The notes: a model not told the origin generated them from the letters alone. DNA of 64,000 nt from Pseudomonas gingeri (GCF_013386115.1 NZ_JACAOR010000008.1:466671-530670); one strand, 5' to 3'. Shown: positions 34,484 to 42,710, numbered from the stretch's first letter. Program-made: numbers and translations.

Positions 34484-37063
34484 TTAGATCCGTGTCTTCA
34501 ATGTATAGAGCATTTCCAACGCGCGGCGTGGGGTCAGATTGTCCAGGTCGAGCTTGGCCAGTTCATCGAGCACGGGGTGCGGCAGGCTGGCGAACATGTC
34601 GCTCTGCATCGGTGCCGCCGGCTTGCCGGGCTTGGTCACGGGAATCTCGTGGGGCAGGCTGGTGGTTTCCAGGCGGCTCAGGTGTTCGCGGGCCCGGACG
34701 ATCACATCGGACGGCACGCCGGCCAGTTGCGCCACCGCCAGGCCGTAGCTCTGGCTGGCCGGGCCGGGCAGCACGTGGTGCAGGAAGACGATGCGCTCGT
34801 TGTGCTCGGTCGCGTTCAGGTGCACGTTGGCCACCAGCGGTTCGCTTTCCGGCAGCACCGTCAGTTCGAAATAGTGTGTGGCGAACAGCGTGTAGGCCCG
34901 CAGGTGCGCCAGGCGTTCGGCGGCGGCCCAGGCCAGGGACAGGCCGTCGAAGGTACTGGTGCCGCGCCCGACTTCGTCCATCAGCACCAGGCTGCGTTCG
35001 CTGGCGTTGTGCAGGATATTCGCGGTTTCGCTCATTTCCACCATGAAGGTCGAGCGGCCACCGGCCAGGTCGTCGCTGGAGCCGATCCGGGTGAAGATTC
35101 GGTCCACCAGTGACAGTTCGCAACTGGCCGCCGGCACGAAGCTGCCGATATGCGCCAGCAGCACGATCAATGCGGTCTGGCGCATGTAGGTGGATTTACC
35201 GCCCATGTTCGGACCGGTGATCACCAGCATGCGGGTGTTGTCGTCGAGGGCCAGGTCGTTGGCTACGAACGGCGTGGTCAGCACCTGCTCGACCACCGGA
35301 TGGCGTCCCTGGCTGATACGCATGCACGGCTCGTCGACAAAGCGCGGGCAGTTCAGGTCCAGGTTCAGCGCGCGTTCGGCGAGGTTGCTCAGGACATCCA
35401 GTTCAGCCAGCGCCGCGGCGGTGTCCTGCAATGGCGGCAACTCGCCAATCAGGGTTTCGAGCAGGGCTTCGTAAAGCATCTTTTCCCGCGCCAGGGCCCG
35501 GCTCTTGGCCGACAGGGCCTTGTCTTCGAACTCCTTGAGTTCCGGGGTGATAAAGCGCTCGGCGCCCTTGAGGGTCTGGCGGCGGATATAGTCGGCCGGC
35601 GCCGACTCGGCCTGCTTGCTCGGCAACTCGATGAAATAGCCGTGGACACGGTTGTAGCCGACCTTGAGGTTGGCCAGGCCCGTGCGGGCTTTTTCCCGGG
35701 CTTCCAGGTCGATCAGGAACTGCCCGGCGTTTTCACTGAGGGACAGCAGTTCGTCCAGTTCGGTATCGTAGCCGGTCTTCAGGACCCCGCCGTCGCGGAT
35801 GATCGCCGGCGGGTTATCGATGATGGCGCGTTCCAGCAGGATCGCCAGTTCCGGGTAGGTGCGGGTGGTGGCGGCCAGTTGCCTGAGGTGCGGGGCGTCC
35901 AGTTCGAGCATCGCGTCCTGCAGTTGCGGCAGTGCGCCGAGGGCATCGCGCAGGCGCGCCAGGTCGCGAGGACGGGCATTGCGCAGGCCGATCCGGGCGA
36001 GGATGCGCTCGATATCGCCGATTTCCTTGAGCTGCGGTTGCAGCTTTTCAAAGCGGTAGCCTTCCAGCAGGCAAGTGATGGAGCTCTGGCGTGCCGTCAG
36101 GACCTTGAGGTCACGCAGCGGACGGTTCAGCCAGCGGGTCAGCAGACGGCTGCCCATGGCGGTCTGGCAGCGGTCGACCACCGATTGCAGGGTGTTGTCG
36201 CGACCGCCGGCGAGGTTGGTGTCCAGTTCCAGGTTGCGGCGGCTGGCGGCATCGAGCACCACGGTGTCGTCCAGGCGCTCATGGCGCAGGCTGCGCAAAT
36301 GCGGCAGGGCGGTGCGCTGGGTTTCCTTGGCGTAGCTGAGCAGGCAGCCGGCGGCACCGATGGCCAGGGTCAGGGTTTCGCAGCCGAAGCCTTTCAGGTC
36401 CTGCACGGAAAATTGCTGACAGAGACTTTTATGCGCGGAATCGCGCTCGAAATCCCACGGCGCGCGACGACGGGTGCCCCGGCGTTTTTCCGCCGGCAGT
36501 CCCTGCGGCCAGTCATCCGGAATCAGCAGTTCCACCGGGTTGATCCGCTCCAGTTCCGCCAGCAGGTTTTCCCAGCCCTTGATTTCCAGGACGCTGAAAT
36601 TGCCACTGGTGATATCCAGCACCGCCAGGCCGAACAGACGCTCATCGCCCAGCAAGGCGGCGATCAGGTTGTCGCGGCGTTCATCGAGCAGGGCTTCGTC
36701 ACTGACGGTACCGGGGGTGATGATCCGCACCACCTGGCGTTCCACCGGACCCTTGCTGGTGGCCGGGTCGCCGATCTGCTCGCAGATCACCACCGACTCG
36801 CCCAGCTTGACCAGCTTGACCAGATAACCCTCGAGCGAATGGTACGGAATCCCGCACATCGGAATCGCCTGCCCGGCCGACTGCCCGCGGGCCGTGAGGG
36901 TGATGTCCAGCAGCTTGGCGGCCTTCTTCGCGTCTTCATAGAAGATCTCGTAGAAGTCGCCCATGCGGTAGAACATCAACTGGTCGGGGTGCTGGTTCTT
37001 CAGGCGCCAGTATTGCTGCATCATCGGCGTGTGGCTGGACAGATCGGAAGTAGTTTTACTCAT
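34484..37063 (-). CDS. mutS: DNA mismatch repair protein MutS
   Basis: MutS recognises mismatches and small loops and recruits MutL. The 859-residue protein has the mismatch-binding domain I with the FYE wedge (FYEIF near residue 38), connector, lever and clamp domains. The ATPase domain has Walker A GPNMGGKST near residue 617 and signature DEVGRGTST. It forms the left host boundary of the tailocin island; mutS-cinA is a known tailocin site in P. fluorescens. Confidence 0.97.
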   Translation of the reverse strand: MSKTTSDLSSHTPMMQQYWRLKNQHPDQLMFYRMGDFYEIFYEDAKKAAKLLDITLTARGQSAGQAIPMCGIPYHSLEGYLVKLVKLGESVVICEQIGDPATSKGPVERQVVRIITPGTVSDEALLDERRDNLIAALLGDERLFGLAVLDITSGNFSVLEIKGWENLLAELERINPVELLIPDDWPQGLPAEKRRGTRRRAPWDFERDSAHKSLCQQFSVQDLKGFGCETLTLAIGAAGCLLSYAKETQRTALPHLRSLRHERLDDTVVLDAASRRNLELDTNLAGGRDNTLQSVVDRCQTAMGSRLLTRWLNRPLRDLKVLTARQSSITCLLEGYRFEKLQPQLKEIGDIERILARIGLRNARPRDLARLRDALGALPQLQDAMLELDAPHLRQLAATTRTYPELAILLERAIIDNPPAIIRDGGVLKTGYDTELDELLSLSENAGQFLIDLEAREKARTGLANLKVGYNRVHGYFIELPSKQAESAPADYIRRQTLKGAERFITPELKEFEDKALSAKSRALAREKMLYEALLETLIGELPPLQDTAAALAELDVLSNLAERALNLDLNCPRFVDEPCMRISQGRHPVVEQVLTTPFVANDLALDDNTRMLVITGPNMGGKSTYMRQTALIVLLAHIGSFVPAASCELSLVDRIFTRIGSSDDLAGGRSTFMVEMSETANILHNASERSLVLMDEVGRGTSTFDGLSLAWAAAERLAHLRAYTLFATHYFELTVLPESEPLVANVHLNATEHNERIVFLHHVLPGPASQSYGLAVAQLAGVPSDVIVRAREHLSRLETTSLPHEIPVTKPGKPAAPMQSDMFASLPHPVLDELAKLDLDNLTPRRALEMLYTLKTRI

Positions 37064-37187
37064 CGGATACTTAGGCGGATTCGTTTTGAGTGGGGGGCAA
37101 GGTCGGGCGTCTGGCCCGCTGCTTTACGATGGGCGCAAGGTTAACACGGGCGGTCCGGCGTCCGCAGGCATGGCCTTTTGACGTCGG

Positions 37188-37267
37188 TGCAAATTTTCAT
37201 GCATGAAATATGCAAATCAGCATTTGCCATTCGCGAAAAGCCCAAGCAATATGCGCGTTATGCAAAT
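37188..37267. promoter_or_regulatory. Repressor-proximal ATGCAAAT operator cluster
   Basis: TGCAAAT occurs at 37188-37194, 37211-37217 and 37261-37267, with an inverted ATTTGC at 37222-37227. The pair at 37212-37227 forms the palindrome GCAAAT-CAGC-ATTTGC. The same words recur upstream of the tailocin genes, so these are likely repressor sites and the repressor likely controls itself. Confidence 0.65.
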
Positions 37268-37994
37268 ACGCAACGTTTCTACCGTCCTCCGAGCATTGCT
37301 CGACCGTCACGGGATCTCCCCCACGGAGCTTCACCGTCGTACCGGCGTGCCCCAATCCACCCTGTCGCGCATCCTCAGCGGGAAGATCGTCGATCCTTCG
37401 GACAAGCACATCTCGAAGATCGCCGAGTATTTCCGTGTCAGCACCGACCAGTTGCGCGGACGTGCCGACATTGCCGGCACCAGGGATCAGGAGCCGGTCA
37501 CGCTGCATTCGGAACTCAAGGATATAAGCCTGTGGGACGACGATACCCCCGTCGATGAAGACGAGGTTTCCGTTCCCTTTCTTCGCGAGGTTGAATTGGC
37601 TGCTGGATCAGGAAGATTCGTCATCGAGGAAAGCGAGAAGGCCAGCCTGCGCTTCGGCAAACGCAGCCTTCGCCATAACGGCGTGCAGTTCGACCAGGCC
37701 AAGTGCGTGACCGTGCGTGGCAACAGTATGTTGCCGGTGCTGCGCGACGGCGCCACGGTCGGGGTCAACGCCGGCAAGAGCGCCATCGGCGACATCGTCG
37801 ACGGCGACCTCTATGCCATCAACCACAACGGTCAACTGCGGGTGAAACAACTCTATCGCCTGCCCAGCGGGATCCGCCTGCGCAGCTTCAATCGTGACGA
37901 GCATCCGGATGAGGACTACAGCTTCCAGGAAATCCAGGAAGAGCAGATCACCATCCTCGGTCATGTCTTCTGGTGGGGCATGTACGCCCGCTAA
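37251..37994 (+). CDS. Tailocin repressor: XRE helix-turn-helix with S24 peptidase domain (PrtR/CI-like)
   Basis: This is about 247 residues. The XRE helix-turn-helix is at about 8-60 (SPTELHRRTGVPQSTLSRILSG) and the LexA-type S24 domain at about 110-245. The catalytic pair is S159 (GNSMLP) and K199 (RVKQLY); an Ala-Gly cleavage bond lies near residue 117 (LAAGSG). RecA-stimulated self-cleavage is therefore expected, linking the tailocin to DNA damage. The start is uncertain: ATGs at 37203, 37251 and 37260 all lack a clear ribosome site, and the last lies inside an operator word. In P. aeruginosa PrtR has the same role for pyocins. Confidence 0.85.
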   Translation: MRVMQIRNVSTVLRALLDRHGISPTELHRRTGVPQSTLSRILSGKIVDPSDKHISKIAEYFRVSTDQLRGRADIAGTRDQEPVTLHSELKDISLWDDDTPVDEDEVSVPFLREVELAAGSGRFVIEESEKASLRFGKRSLRHNGVQFDQAKCVTVRGNSMLPVLRDGATVGVNAGKSAIGDIVDGDLYAINHNGQLRVKQLYRLPSGIRLRSFNRDEHPDEDYSFQEIQEEQITILGHVFWWGMYAR

Positions 37995-38008
37995 TCCGTC
38001 CTGACTCG

Positions 38009-38040
38009 GAAAAAACCCACAGCGATGTGGGTTTTTTTTC
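38009..38040 (+). terminator. Terminator of the repressor gene
   Basis: An AAAACCCACA/TGTGGGTTTT hairpin with a short loop is followed by T8, 15 bp after the repressor stop. Confidence 0.9.
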
Positions 38041-38080
38041 GCCCCAAAAAAAGCCGCAGCCCCTGACCGACATGGGTTTC

Positions 38081-38154
38081 ATGCATGGGTGCAAATCTCG
38101 ATGCATAAATAAATGCATTTGTGCATTGACTGTATATGCATACATGCATATTCT
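38081..38154 (+). promoter_or_regulatory. Tailocin promoter with ATGCA operator array
   Basis: A sigma-70 promoter fits: TTGACT (38126-38131), 17-bp spacer, TATTCT (38149-38154). Eight ATGCA-type words lie in and upstream of it: ATGCAT at 38081, 38101, 38113, 38136 and 38144; TGCAAAT at 38090; GTGCAT at 38121. Two of them fall between -35 and -10. Repressor binding there would block the polymerase. Confidence 0.75.
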
Positions 38155-38467
38155 TTGTCTCAAGCCGGCCGGAAAGGTCGGCCACAGGCAGAAATGCCAG
38201 GGGCAACCCGAAGCTCTTTAGTGACACCGCTTCAAAGAACAGGCAGCGATGAACCGGCCTCAACGGTTCAGAGGGTTGGCAACTGACCCGGGTGTGCAGC
38301 GTAAAGCACCGTAAGCAGTTATCCGGCGGACAGGGTCGCGGTCGGAGGAACAATTCGAATCGATCCGTACCGCGCCAGTAGCGCCGAAGGATCAAGTGCC
38401 TTGCCGGAAATCCGCCTCGCCGAAAACGCGGGTCGGTTCAGGCCGGGGCATCAGGACCGCATTACTG

Positions 38468-38492
38468 AAAAGCCTGGGCGACCGGGCTTTTT
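38468..38492 (+). terminator. Intrinsic terminator in the tailocin leader
   Basis: AAAAGCCTGG (38468-38477) pairs with CCGGGCTTTT (38482-38491), one G-T wobble, around the GNRA tetraloop GCGA. A T tract follows. It lies about 310 bp downstream of the promoter and ahead of all tailocin genes. Confidence 0.75.
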
Positions 38493-38559
38493 GGAATGCC
38501 CACCGAACCTGGGCTTCCACGAGAATCCTTCATCTTGAAATCCAAGCGAAACCCCCACC

Positions 38560-38586
38560 GGCCAATGAATGGCCCCTTTTTATTGC
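38560..38586 (+). terminator. Weak hairpin plus TTTTTATTGC ahead of the holin
   Basis: GGCCA-ATGAA-TGGCC is followed by CCTTTTTATTGC, then the holin ribosome site. The TTTTTATTGC element recurs before two other tailocin genes. Confidence 0.5.
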
Positions 38587-38598
38587 AGGAGGCGTGAC

Positions 38599-38946
38599 AT
38601 GACGAACGAGCAACAAGCGTTGGCGGACATGCCTGTCTGGCTGGTCATCGTGCTGGCCGTGATCGGCGGCGTTTCCGGTGAAATGTGGCGTGCCGACAAG
38701 GAGGGCGCCCGTGGCTGGTCGCTGCTGCGCCGGCTGGCGCTGCGCTCCGGGGCCTGCATGGTCTGCGGGGTGTCGACCATCATGCTGCTGTACGCCGCCG
38801 GCGTGTCGATCTGGACCGCCGGCGCCTTTGGATGCCTGACCGCCATGGCCGGTGCGGATGTCGCTATCGGCCTTTACGAGCGCTGGGCGGCCAGGCGGCT
38901 GGGGGTGGGCGAAGCGCCTCCCCCGGAAACCAGGTCTGGACAGTAG
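38599..38946 (+). CDS. Phage-type holin
   Basis: This 115-residue protein has two or three membrane segments (about 11-30, 52-72 and 78-95) and a charged C-terminus. Size, topology and position at the head of the tailocin operon fit a holin of the family used in Pseudomonas pyocins and tailocins. It would open the inner membrane so the endolysin at 53.9 kb can reach the wall. GGAGG lies 6 bases before the ATG. The lysis genes are split: holin first, endolysin and spanins last. Confidence 0.8.
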   Translation: MTNEQQALADMPVWLVIVLAVIGGVSGEMWRADKEGARGWSLLRRLALRSGACMVCGVSTIMLLYAAGVSIWTAGAFGCLTAMAGADVAIGLYERWAARRLGVGEAPPPETRSGQ

Positions 38947-39021
38947 TCCGGCAAATCCTTGAACAAGGAGGTCATCAACATCACCAACGGACTGGAGCCG
39001 TCGGGCCCGAGAGCAGGGCCC

Positions 39022-39046
39022 AGCCCGCATGGATGCGGGCTTTCTG
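39022..39046 (+). terminator. Hairpin after the holin gene
   Basis: AGCCCGCAT (39022-39030) pairs with ATGCGGGCT (39033-39041) and is followed by TTCTGG. It is a likely partial terminator downstream of the holin. Confidence 0.6.
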
Positions 39047-39067
39047 GAGGCGAGTGATCGCCTGTCG

Positions 39068-39094
39068 AACCCGTCAAACGACGGGTTTTTTATT
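39068..39094 (+). terminator. Strong terminator directly before the tail gene block
   Basis: AACCCGTC-AAAC-GACGGGTT (39068-39087) is followed by TTTTATTGC. It ends only 15 bp before the first tail gene ATG at 39109, so tail expression must pass it. Confidence 0.8.
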
Positions 39095-39108
39095 GCCCGG
39101 TGCACCCC

Positions 39109-39693
39109 ATGAAAATCACCCCGATCCTCAAGCAATTGCGCGATCAATGCCCCAGTCTTGCCTCATCTATCTCGACCGGCCTTGATCTCGACCTGTTGCA
39201 AGGCAACACCACGCTGCAAACCCCGGCGGCATTTGTCGCCGTGATCGCCGACCTGGCGAGCAAGGACGCTTCGCAGAACGTCACCCGCCAGGGCATCCGC
39301 GATCGCCTGGAACTGACCCTGGTGCTCGACGGCAGCAACGGCCAGGCCGCGTTCGACCAACTGCATACCCTGCGCGCCGAACTCTGGCGTGCGCTGGTGG
39401 GCTTCAAGCCCGACACCTTCTACACCCCTCTCGAATACGACGGCGGCGAACTGATTTCGATCAATGCCAGCCGCCTGCTCTATCGCCTGCATTTCTTCGC
39501 CGAGTTCCAGCTGGGGCGCAATCGCTCCAGCGACCCGGCGGAAACCTGGCACGAGCGTGAATTGGACGGCTTGCCGTCTTTTACCGGGGTGACGGTGCGG
39601 GTCGATGCCATCGACCCGGCCGACCCCAATCTGCACCGCCCAGGCCCCGACGGGCGTCTGGAGCTGACTTTTTCAGGAGACGTAAAGCAATGA
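39109..39693 (+). CDS. Phage tail terminator-like protein (Mu gp37-like)
   Basis: This 194-residue soluble protein directly precedes the DUF2635 gene and the sheath gene, the position of the Mu gp37/tail-terminator gene. It starts MKITPILKQLRDQCPSL and has the alternating basic and hydrophobic pattern of tail-completion proteins. The ATG at 39109 is preferred over one three codons upstream. It likely caps the end of the tube and sheath, which matters in a headless tail. Confidence 0.7.
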   Translation: MKITPILKQLRDQCPSLASSISTGLDLDLLQGNTTLQTPAAFVAVIADLASKDASQNVTRQGIRDRLELTLVLDGSNGQAAFDQLHTLRAELWRALVGFKPDTFYTPLEYDGGELISINASRLLYRLHFFAEFQLGRNRSSDPAETWHERELDGLPSFTGVTVRVDAIDPADPNLHRPGPDGRLELTFSGDVKQ

Positions 39694-39872
39694 CCCAACG
39701 CATCACCGTAGTGCCGGCCGAAGGCCGCGCCGTGCCGGACCCGGAAGCCGGCGATCTGCTGCCGGTCGCCGGTCGCGAAGTGGCTGACAGCGCCTGGTGG
39801 CGCCGTCGTCAGGCCGATGGCGATATCACCCTCACCGCCGTGCAAGCGGCACAACCACAGGATGCCCAATAA
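39690..39872 (+). CDS. DUF2635-family protein (Mu gp38-like)
   Basis: This 60-residue protein matches the short DUF2635 family: VVPAEGRAVPDPEAGDLLP, then a WWRRR stretch. It overlaps the upstream gene by 4 bases, and its stop overlaps the sheath ATG (TAATG). In Mu-like phages this small gene always lies just before the sheath. Its exact role in tail assembly is not known. Confidence 0.8.
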   Translation: MTQRITVVPAEGRAVPDPEAGDLLPVAGREVADSAWWRRRQADGDITLTAVQAAQPQDAQ

Positions 39873-41368
39873 TGGCTATCGGATTCAGCAACATCCCCGC
39901 GGACCTGCGTGTTCCGCTGTTCTATGCCGAGATGGACAACTCGGCGGCCAATAGCGCGTCGTCGACCCTGCGTCGACTGATCGTCGCCCAGGTCAATGAC
40001 AACGCCACCAGCGCGGAAATCGGCAGCCTGGTACTGGTCTCCAGCGTCGCCCTGGCGAAGAGCATCGGTGGCCAGGGCTCGATGCTCGCCGCGATGTACG
40101 ACACCTGGCGCAAGACCGATCCGGTCGGCGAGATCTGGTGCCTGCCGCTGCGCAATAGCACCGGCGCGATTGCCAAGGCCGATCTGAAACTGACCGGCGC
40201 CGCCACCGAAAGCGGCGTGCTCAACCTGTATGTCGGTGGTGTGCGGGTCCAGGCCGCCGTGGTCAACGGCGCGACCGCCGCCCAGGTGGCAACTACCCTG
40301 GCCCTGCAAGTCAACGCCGCCGCCGACCTGCCGGTCAGTGCCGTGGCCACCGATGGCACCGTTACCCTGAGCTGCAAATGGACCGGTGACAGCGGCAACG
40401 ACATCAGCCTGCAGTTCAACCGCCTGGGCAAGAGCAACGGCGAAGAAACCCCGGCCGGCCTGACCATCGTCACTGCCAGGATGGCGGGTGGCGCCGGTGT
40501 GCCGGATCAGGTCGCGGCGCTGGCGGCTCTGGGCGACGAACCGTTCGAATTCATCTGCCAGCCATGGTCCGACGCGGCCAGCCTGAGCACCTGGCAAGCG
40601 GCGATGGACGACAATGTCGGTCGCTGGTCCTGGTCCAAGCAGCTGTTCGGCCACGTCTACACCGCCAAGCGCGGCACCATCGGCACCCTGGTGGCGGCCG
40701 GCCAGACCCGCAACGACCAGCACATGACCATCCAGGCCCTGGAGCCCGGCGTTCCGCAACCGTACTGGATCCAGGCCGCGGCCCTGGCCGCGCGCACCGC
40801 GGTGTTCATCTCCGCCGACGCCAGCCGTCCGACCCAGAGCGGCAGCCTGCCGGGTATCGATCCGGCTCCGGCCAGCGAGCGTTTCACCCTGACCGAGCGC
40901 CAGTCGCTGCTCAGCTACGGCATCGCCACCGCGTACTACGAAGGCGGCTACGTGCGCATCCAGCGTGCGATCACCACCTACCAGAAAAACGCGTACGGCC
41001 AGGCGGACAACTCCTACCTGGACAGCGAAACCATGCATCAGTCGGCCTTTATCGTCCGTCGCCTGCAAAGCGTGATCACCAGCAAGTACGGTCGCCACAA
41101 GCTCGCCAGCGATGGCACCCGCTTCGGCGCCGGGCAGCCGATCGTCACCCCGAGCACCATTCGCGGCGAGCTGATTGCCCAGTACGCGAAGCTCGAACTG
41201 GAAGGTCATGTGGAAAACGCCGAGCTGTTCGCCGAGCACCTGATCGTCGAGCGCGACAGCCAGGACCCGAGCCGGGTCAACGTGCTGTTCCCGCCTGACT
41301 ACATCAACGGCCTGCGCGTGTTCGCGCTGCTCAACCAGTTCCGTCTGCAGTACGACGCGGTGGCTTGA
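39872..41368 (+). CDS. Tail sheath protein (Mu gpL-like)
   Basis: This 498-residue protein is the contractile sheath subunit; Mu gpL is nearly the same length. The C-terminal half holds the conserved core (TLTERQSLLSYGIATAYY-like segment and RAITTYQKNAYGQADNSY). It marks the particle as a contractile, R-type tailocin rather than a flexible F-type. The start is the ATG overlapping the DUF2635 stop. Confidence 0.92.
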   Translation: MAIGFSNIPADLRVPLFYAEMDNSAANSASSTLRRLIVAQVNDNATSAEIGSLVLVSSVALAKSIGGQGSMLAAMYDTWRKTDPVGEIWCLPLRNSTGAIAKADLKLTGAATESGVLNLYVGGVRVQAAVVNGATAAQVATTLALQVNAAADLPVSAVATDGTVTLSCKWTGDSGNDISLQFNRLGKSNGEETPAGLTIVTARMAGGAGVPDQVAALAALGDEPFEFICQPWSDAASLSTWQAAMDDNVGRWSWSKQLFGHVYTAKRGTIGTLVAAGQTRNDQHMTIQALEPGVPQPYWIQAAALAARTAVFISADASRPTQSGSLPGIDPAPASERFTLTERQSLLSYGIATAYYEGGYVRIQRAITTYQKNAYGQADNSYLDSETMHQSAFIVRRLQSVITSKYGRHKLASDGTRFGAGQPIVTPSTIRGELIAQYAKLELEGHVENAELFAEHLIVERDSQDPSRVNVLFPPDYINGLRVFALLNQFRLQYDAVA

Positions 41369-41402
41369 TTGCCACCCGATCATTCAGTGCAAAGGTGAAA
41401 AC

Positions 41403-41984
41403 ATGAAAGCGATTAAACAGTATCTCGGTGCCGGTCTCGTGTCGGCTGCGCTGCTGGCGACCGCTACCCCGGCGTTCGCCGCCAATCTGTTGGTCAATGG
41501 CAGCTTCGAGTCTCCAGGTTGCAGTTTCAACTGCATTCTGGATACCCCTGCCCAGGCCGACTTCATTTCGGGCTGGACGACTTTTCTCTCCGGCGTCGAA
41601 TACTTCAGCGTACCGGCGACGGTCCCCGGCTCGGCTGCTGCCGACGGGGTGAACGCCGTAGACCTGGCGAACTACGTCTACACGAATGGCGGCGGCATCC
41701 AGCAGAATTTCAAGACTGCTGTCGGTCAACGTTATCGGCTGACCTTCAGCGCGGGCAATAGCGCCGCGAGCGGTCGTACCGGTACCGGCGTGATTCAGGT
41801 CAAGGTAGCGGGGCAGACGGTGAGTTTCGACACTCCCGTCGTAGCCACCCAGGCCGTGGCCTGGAAAACCATCACCTATGACTTCACCGCAACCACTCCC
41901 CAAACGACGTTGAGCTTTTTCAACGAAGAGAACCCTTACACGCACTACGCGCTCATCGACAACGTCATCGTCGAGGCCCTGTAA
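41403..41984 (+). CDS. Secreted DUF642-like protein inserted between sheath and tube genes
   Basis: This 193-residue protein has a clear Sec signal peptide (about 1-26, cut after AFA). The mature start NLLVNGSFESPG is typical of DUF642/galactose-binding-like domains, as is a later LSFFNEENPYTHYALIDNVIV segment. Two Cys lie near residues 39 and 43. AAGGTG precedes the ATG. Sheath and tube genes are normally adjacent, so this looks like cargo (a moron gene). It may bind polysaccharide at the cell surface or periplasm, but function is not known. Confidence 0.65.
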   Translation: MKAIKQYLGAGLVSAALLATATPAFAANLLVNGSFESPGCSFNCILDTPAQADFISGWTTFLSGVEYFSVPATVPGSAAADGVNAVDLANYVYTNGGGIQQNFKTAVGQRYRLTFSAGNSAASGRTGTGVIQVKVAGQTVSFDTPVVATQAVAWKTITYDFTATTPQTTLSFFNEENPYTHYALIDNVIVEAL

Positions 41985-42007
41985 GTCGCGCTCACCGCTC
42001 TGATCCC

Positions 42008-42055
42008 CCCCTTGTCGATTTGCACGGCGAAGACAAGGGGCATCACTTTTTATTG
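42008..42055 (+). terminator. Hairpin plus TTTTTATTGC ahead of the tube gene
   Basis: CCCCTTGTC (42008-42016) pairs with GACAAGGGG (42032-42040) around a 15-base loop. CATCAC then TTTTTATTGCAAGG leads into the tube ribosome site. It shares the TTTTTATTGC element with the holin and tail-terminator leaders. As a terminator it would be weak. Confidence 0.5.
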
Positions 42056-42069
42056 CAAGGAGATACACC

Positions 42070-42417
42070 ATGGGTCAACTGATTGCGGGCACCTGCTACG
42101 TCAAAGTGGACGGCGCTCAACTGACCATCAACGGCGGCTGCGAAGCGCCCCTGATGGCCGTCAAACGGGAAACGGTCGTGCCGGGTTTCTACAAGGAAAC
42201 CGATATCACCCCGTCCTTCAAGGTCACTGCGCTGCATACCCCGGACTTCCCCCTCAAGCAACTGATCGCCGGTTCCGACATGACCGTCACCTGCGAATTC
42301 AGCAACGGCAAGGTCTATGTGCTGGCCGGTGCCTACCTGGTCGAAGAGCCGGTCGCCAAGGGCGATGACGCGGCCATCGAACTGAAATTCGAAGGCATCA
42401 AGGGGACCTGGCAATGA
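42070..42417 (+). CDS. Tail tube protein (Mu gpM-like)
   Basis: This 115-residue protein is the small tube subunit of Mu-like contractile tails (gpM, about 118 residues): GTCYVKVDGAQLTINGG at the start and beta-rich throughout. AAGGAG lies before the ATG. Its stop overlaps the assembly chaperone start by 4 bases. With the sheath it forms the injection needle. Confidence 0.88.
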   Translation: MGQLIAGTCYVKVDGAQLTINGGCEAPLMAVKRETVVPGFYKETDITPSFKVTALHTPDFPLKQLIAGSDMTVTCEFSNGKVYVLAGAYLVEEPVAKGDDAAIELKFEGIKGTWQ

Positions 42418-42710
42418 CCGATCCGGTGAAGTTGCAGGTGCCCATCGAGGCCCACGGCGAACCGCTGCTCGAACTCACCCTGCGCCGTCCGACGGTGCAG
42501 GAGGTGCGGGCGATCAAGGCGCTGCCGTACAAGATCGACAAGAGCGAAGAAGTCAGCCTCGACATGGATGTCGCGGCCAAGTACATCGCGGTCTGCGCCG
42601 GCATCCCGCCGTCGTCGGTCAACCAGCTGGACCTGTCCGACCTCAACACCCTGAGCTGGGCGGTGGCGGGTTTTTTCATGAGTGCGGCATCGCAGCCATC
42701 GGTGAGCTGA
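42414..42710 (+). CDS. Tail assembly chaperone, short form (Mu gp41-like)
   Basis: This 98-residue protein matches the Mu gp41 family: RRPTVQEVRAIKALPY and the VAAKYIAVCAGIPPSSVNQL segment. Tail assembly chaperones bind the tape measure before tube polymerisation. A slippery heptamer near the 3' end (42671-42677) allows a -1 shifted long form, annotated separately. Confidence 0.85.
   Translation: MTDPVKLQVPIEAHGEPLLELTLRRPTVQEVRAIKALPYKIDKSEEVSLDMDVAAKYIAVCAGIPPSSVNQLDLSDLNTLSWAVAGFFMSAASQPSVS

Larger units (their letters stand above)
38155..38598 (+). promoter_or_regulatory. Tailocin leader RNA region (about 440 bp)
   Basis: No convincing gene is visible between the promoter and the holin. 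The stretch contains several potential hairpins, an intrinsic terminator at 38468-38492 and a weaker hairpin plus T run just before the holin. Its length and the terminators suggest control by attenuation or antitermination. A short open frame near its end overlaps the holin start and lacks a ribosome site. Confidence 0.5.

Noticed and set aside
34469..37144. Long plus-strand frames opposite mutS
   Set aside because: Antisense shadows of mutS with low-complexity content; no start signals.
38396..38602. 68-codon frame in the tailocin leader
   Set aside because: No ribosome site, it crosses the leader terminator and overlaps the holin start; no recognised family.
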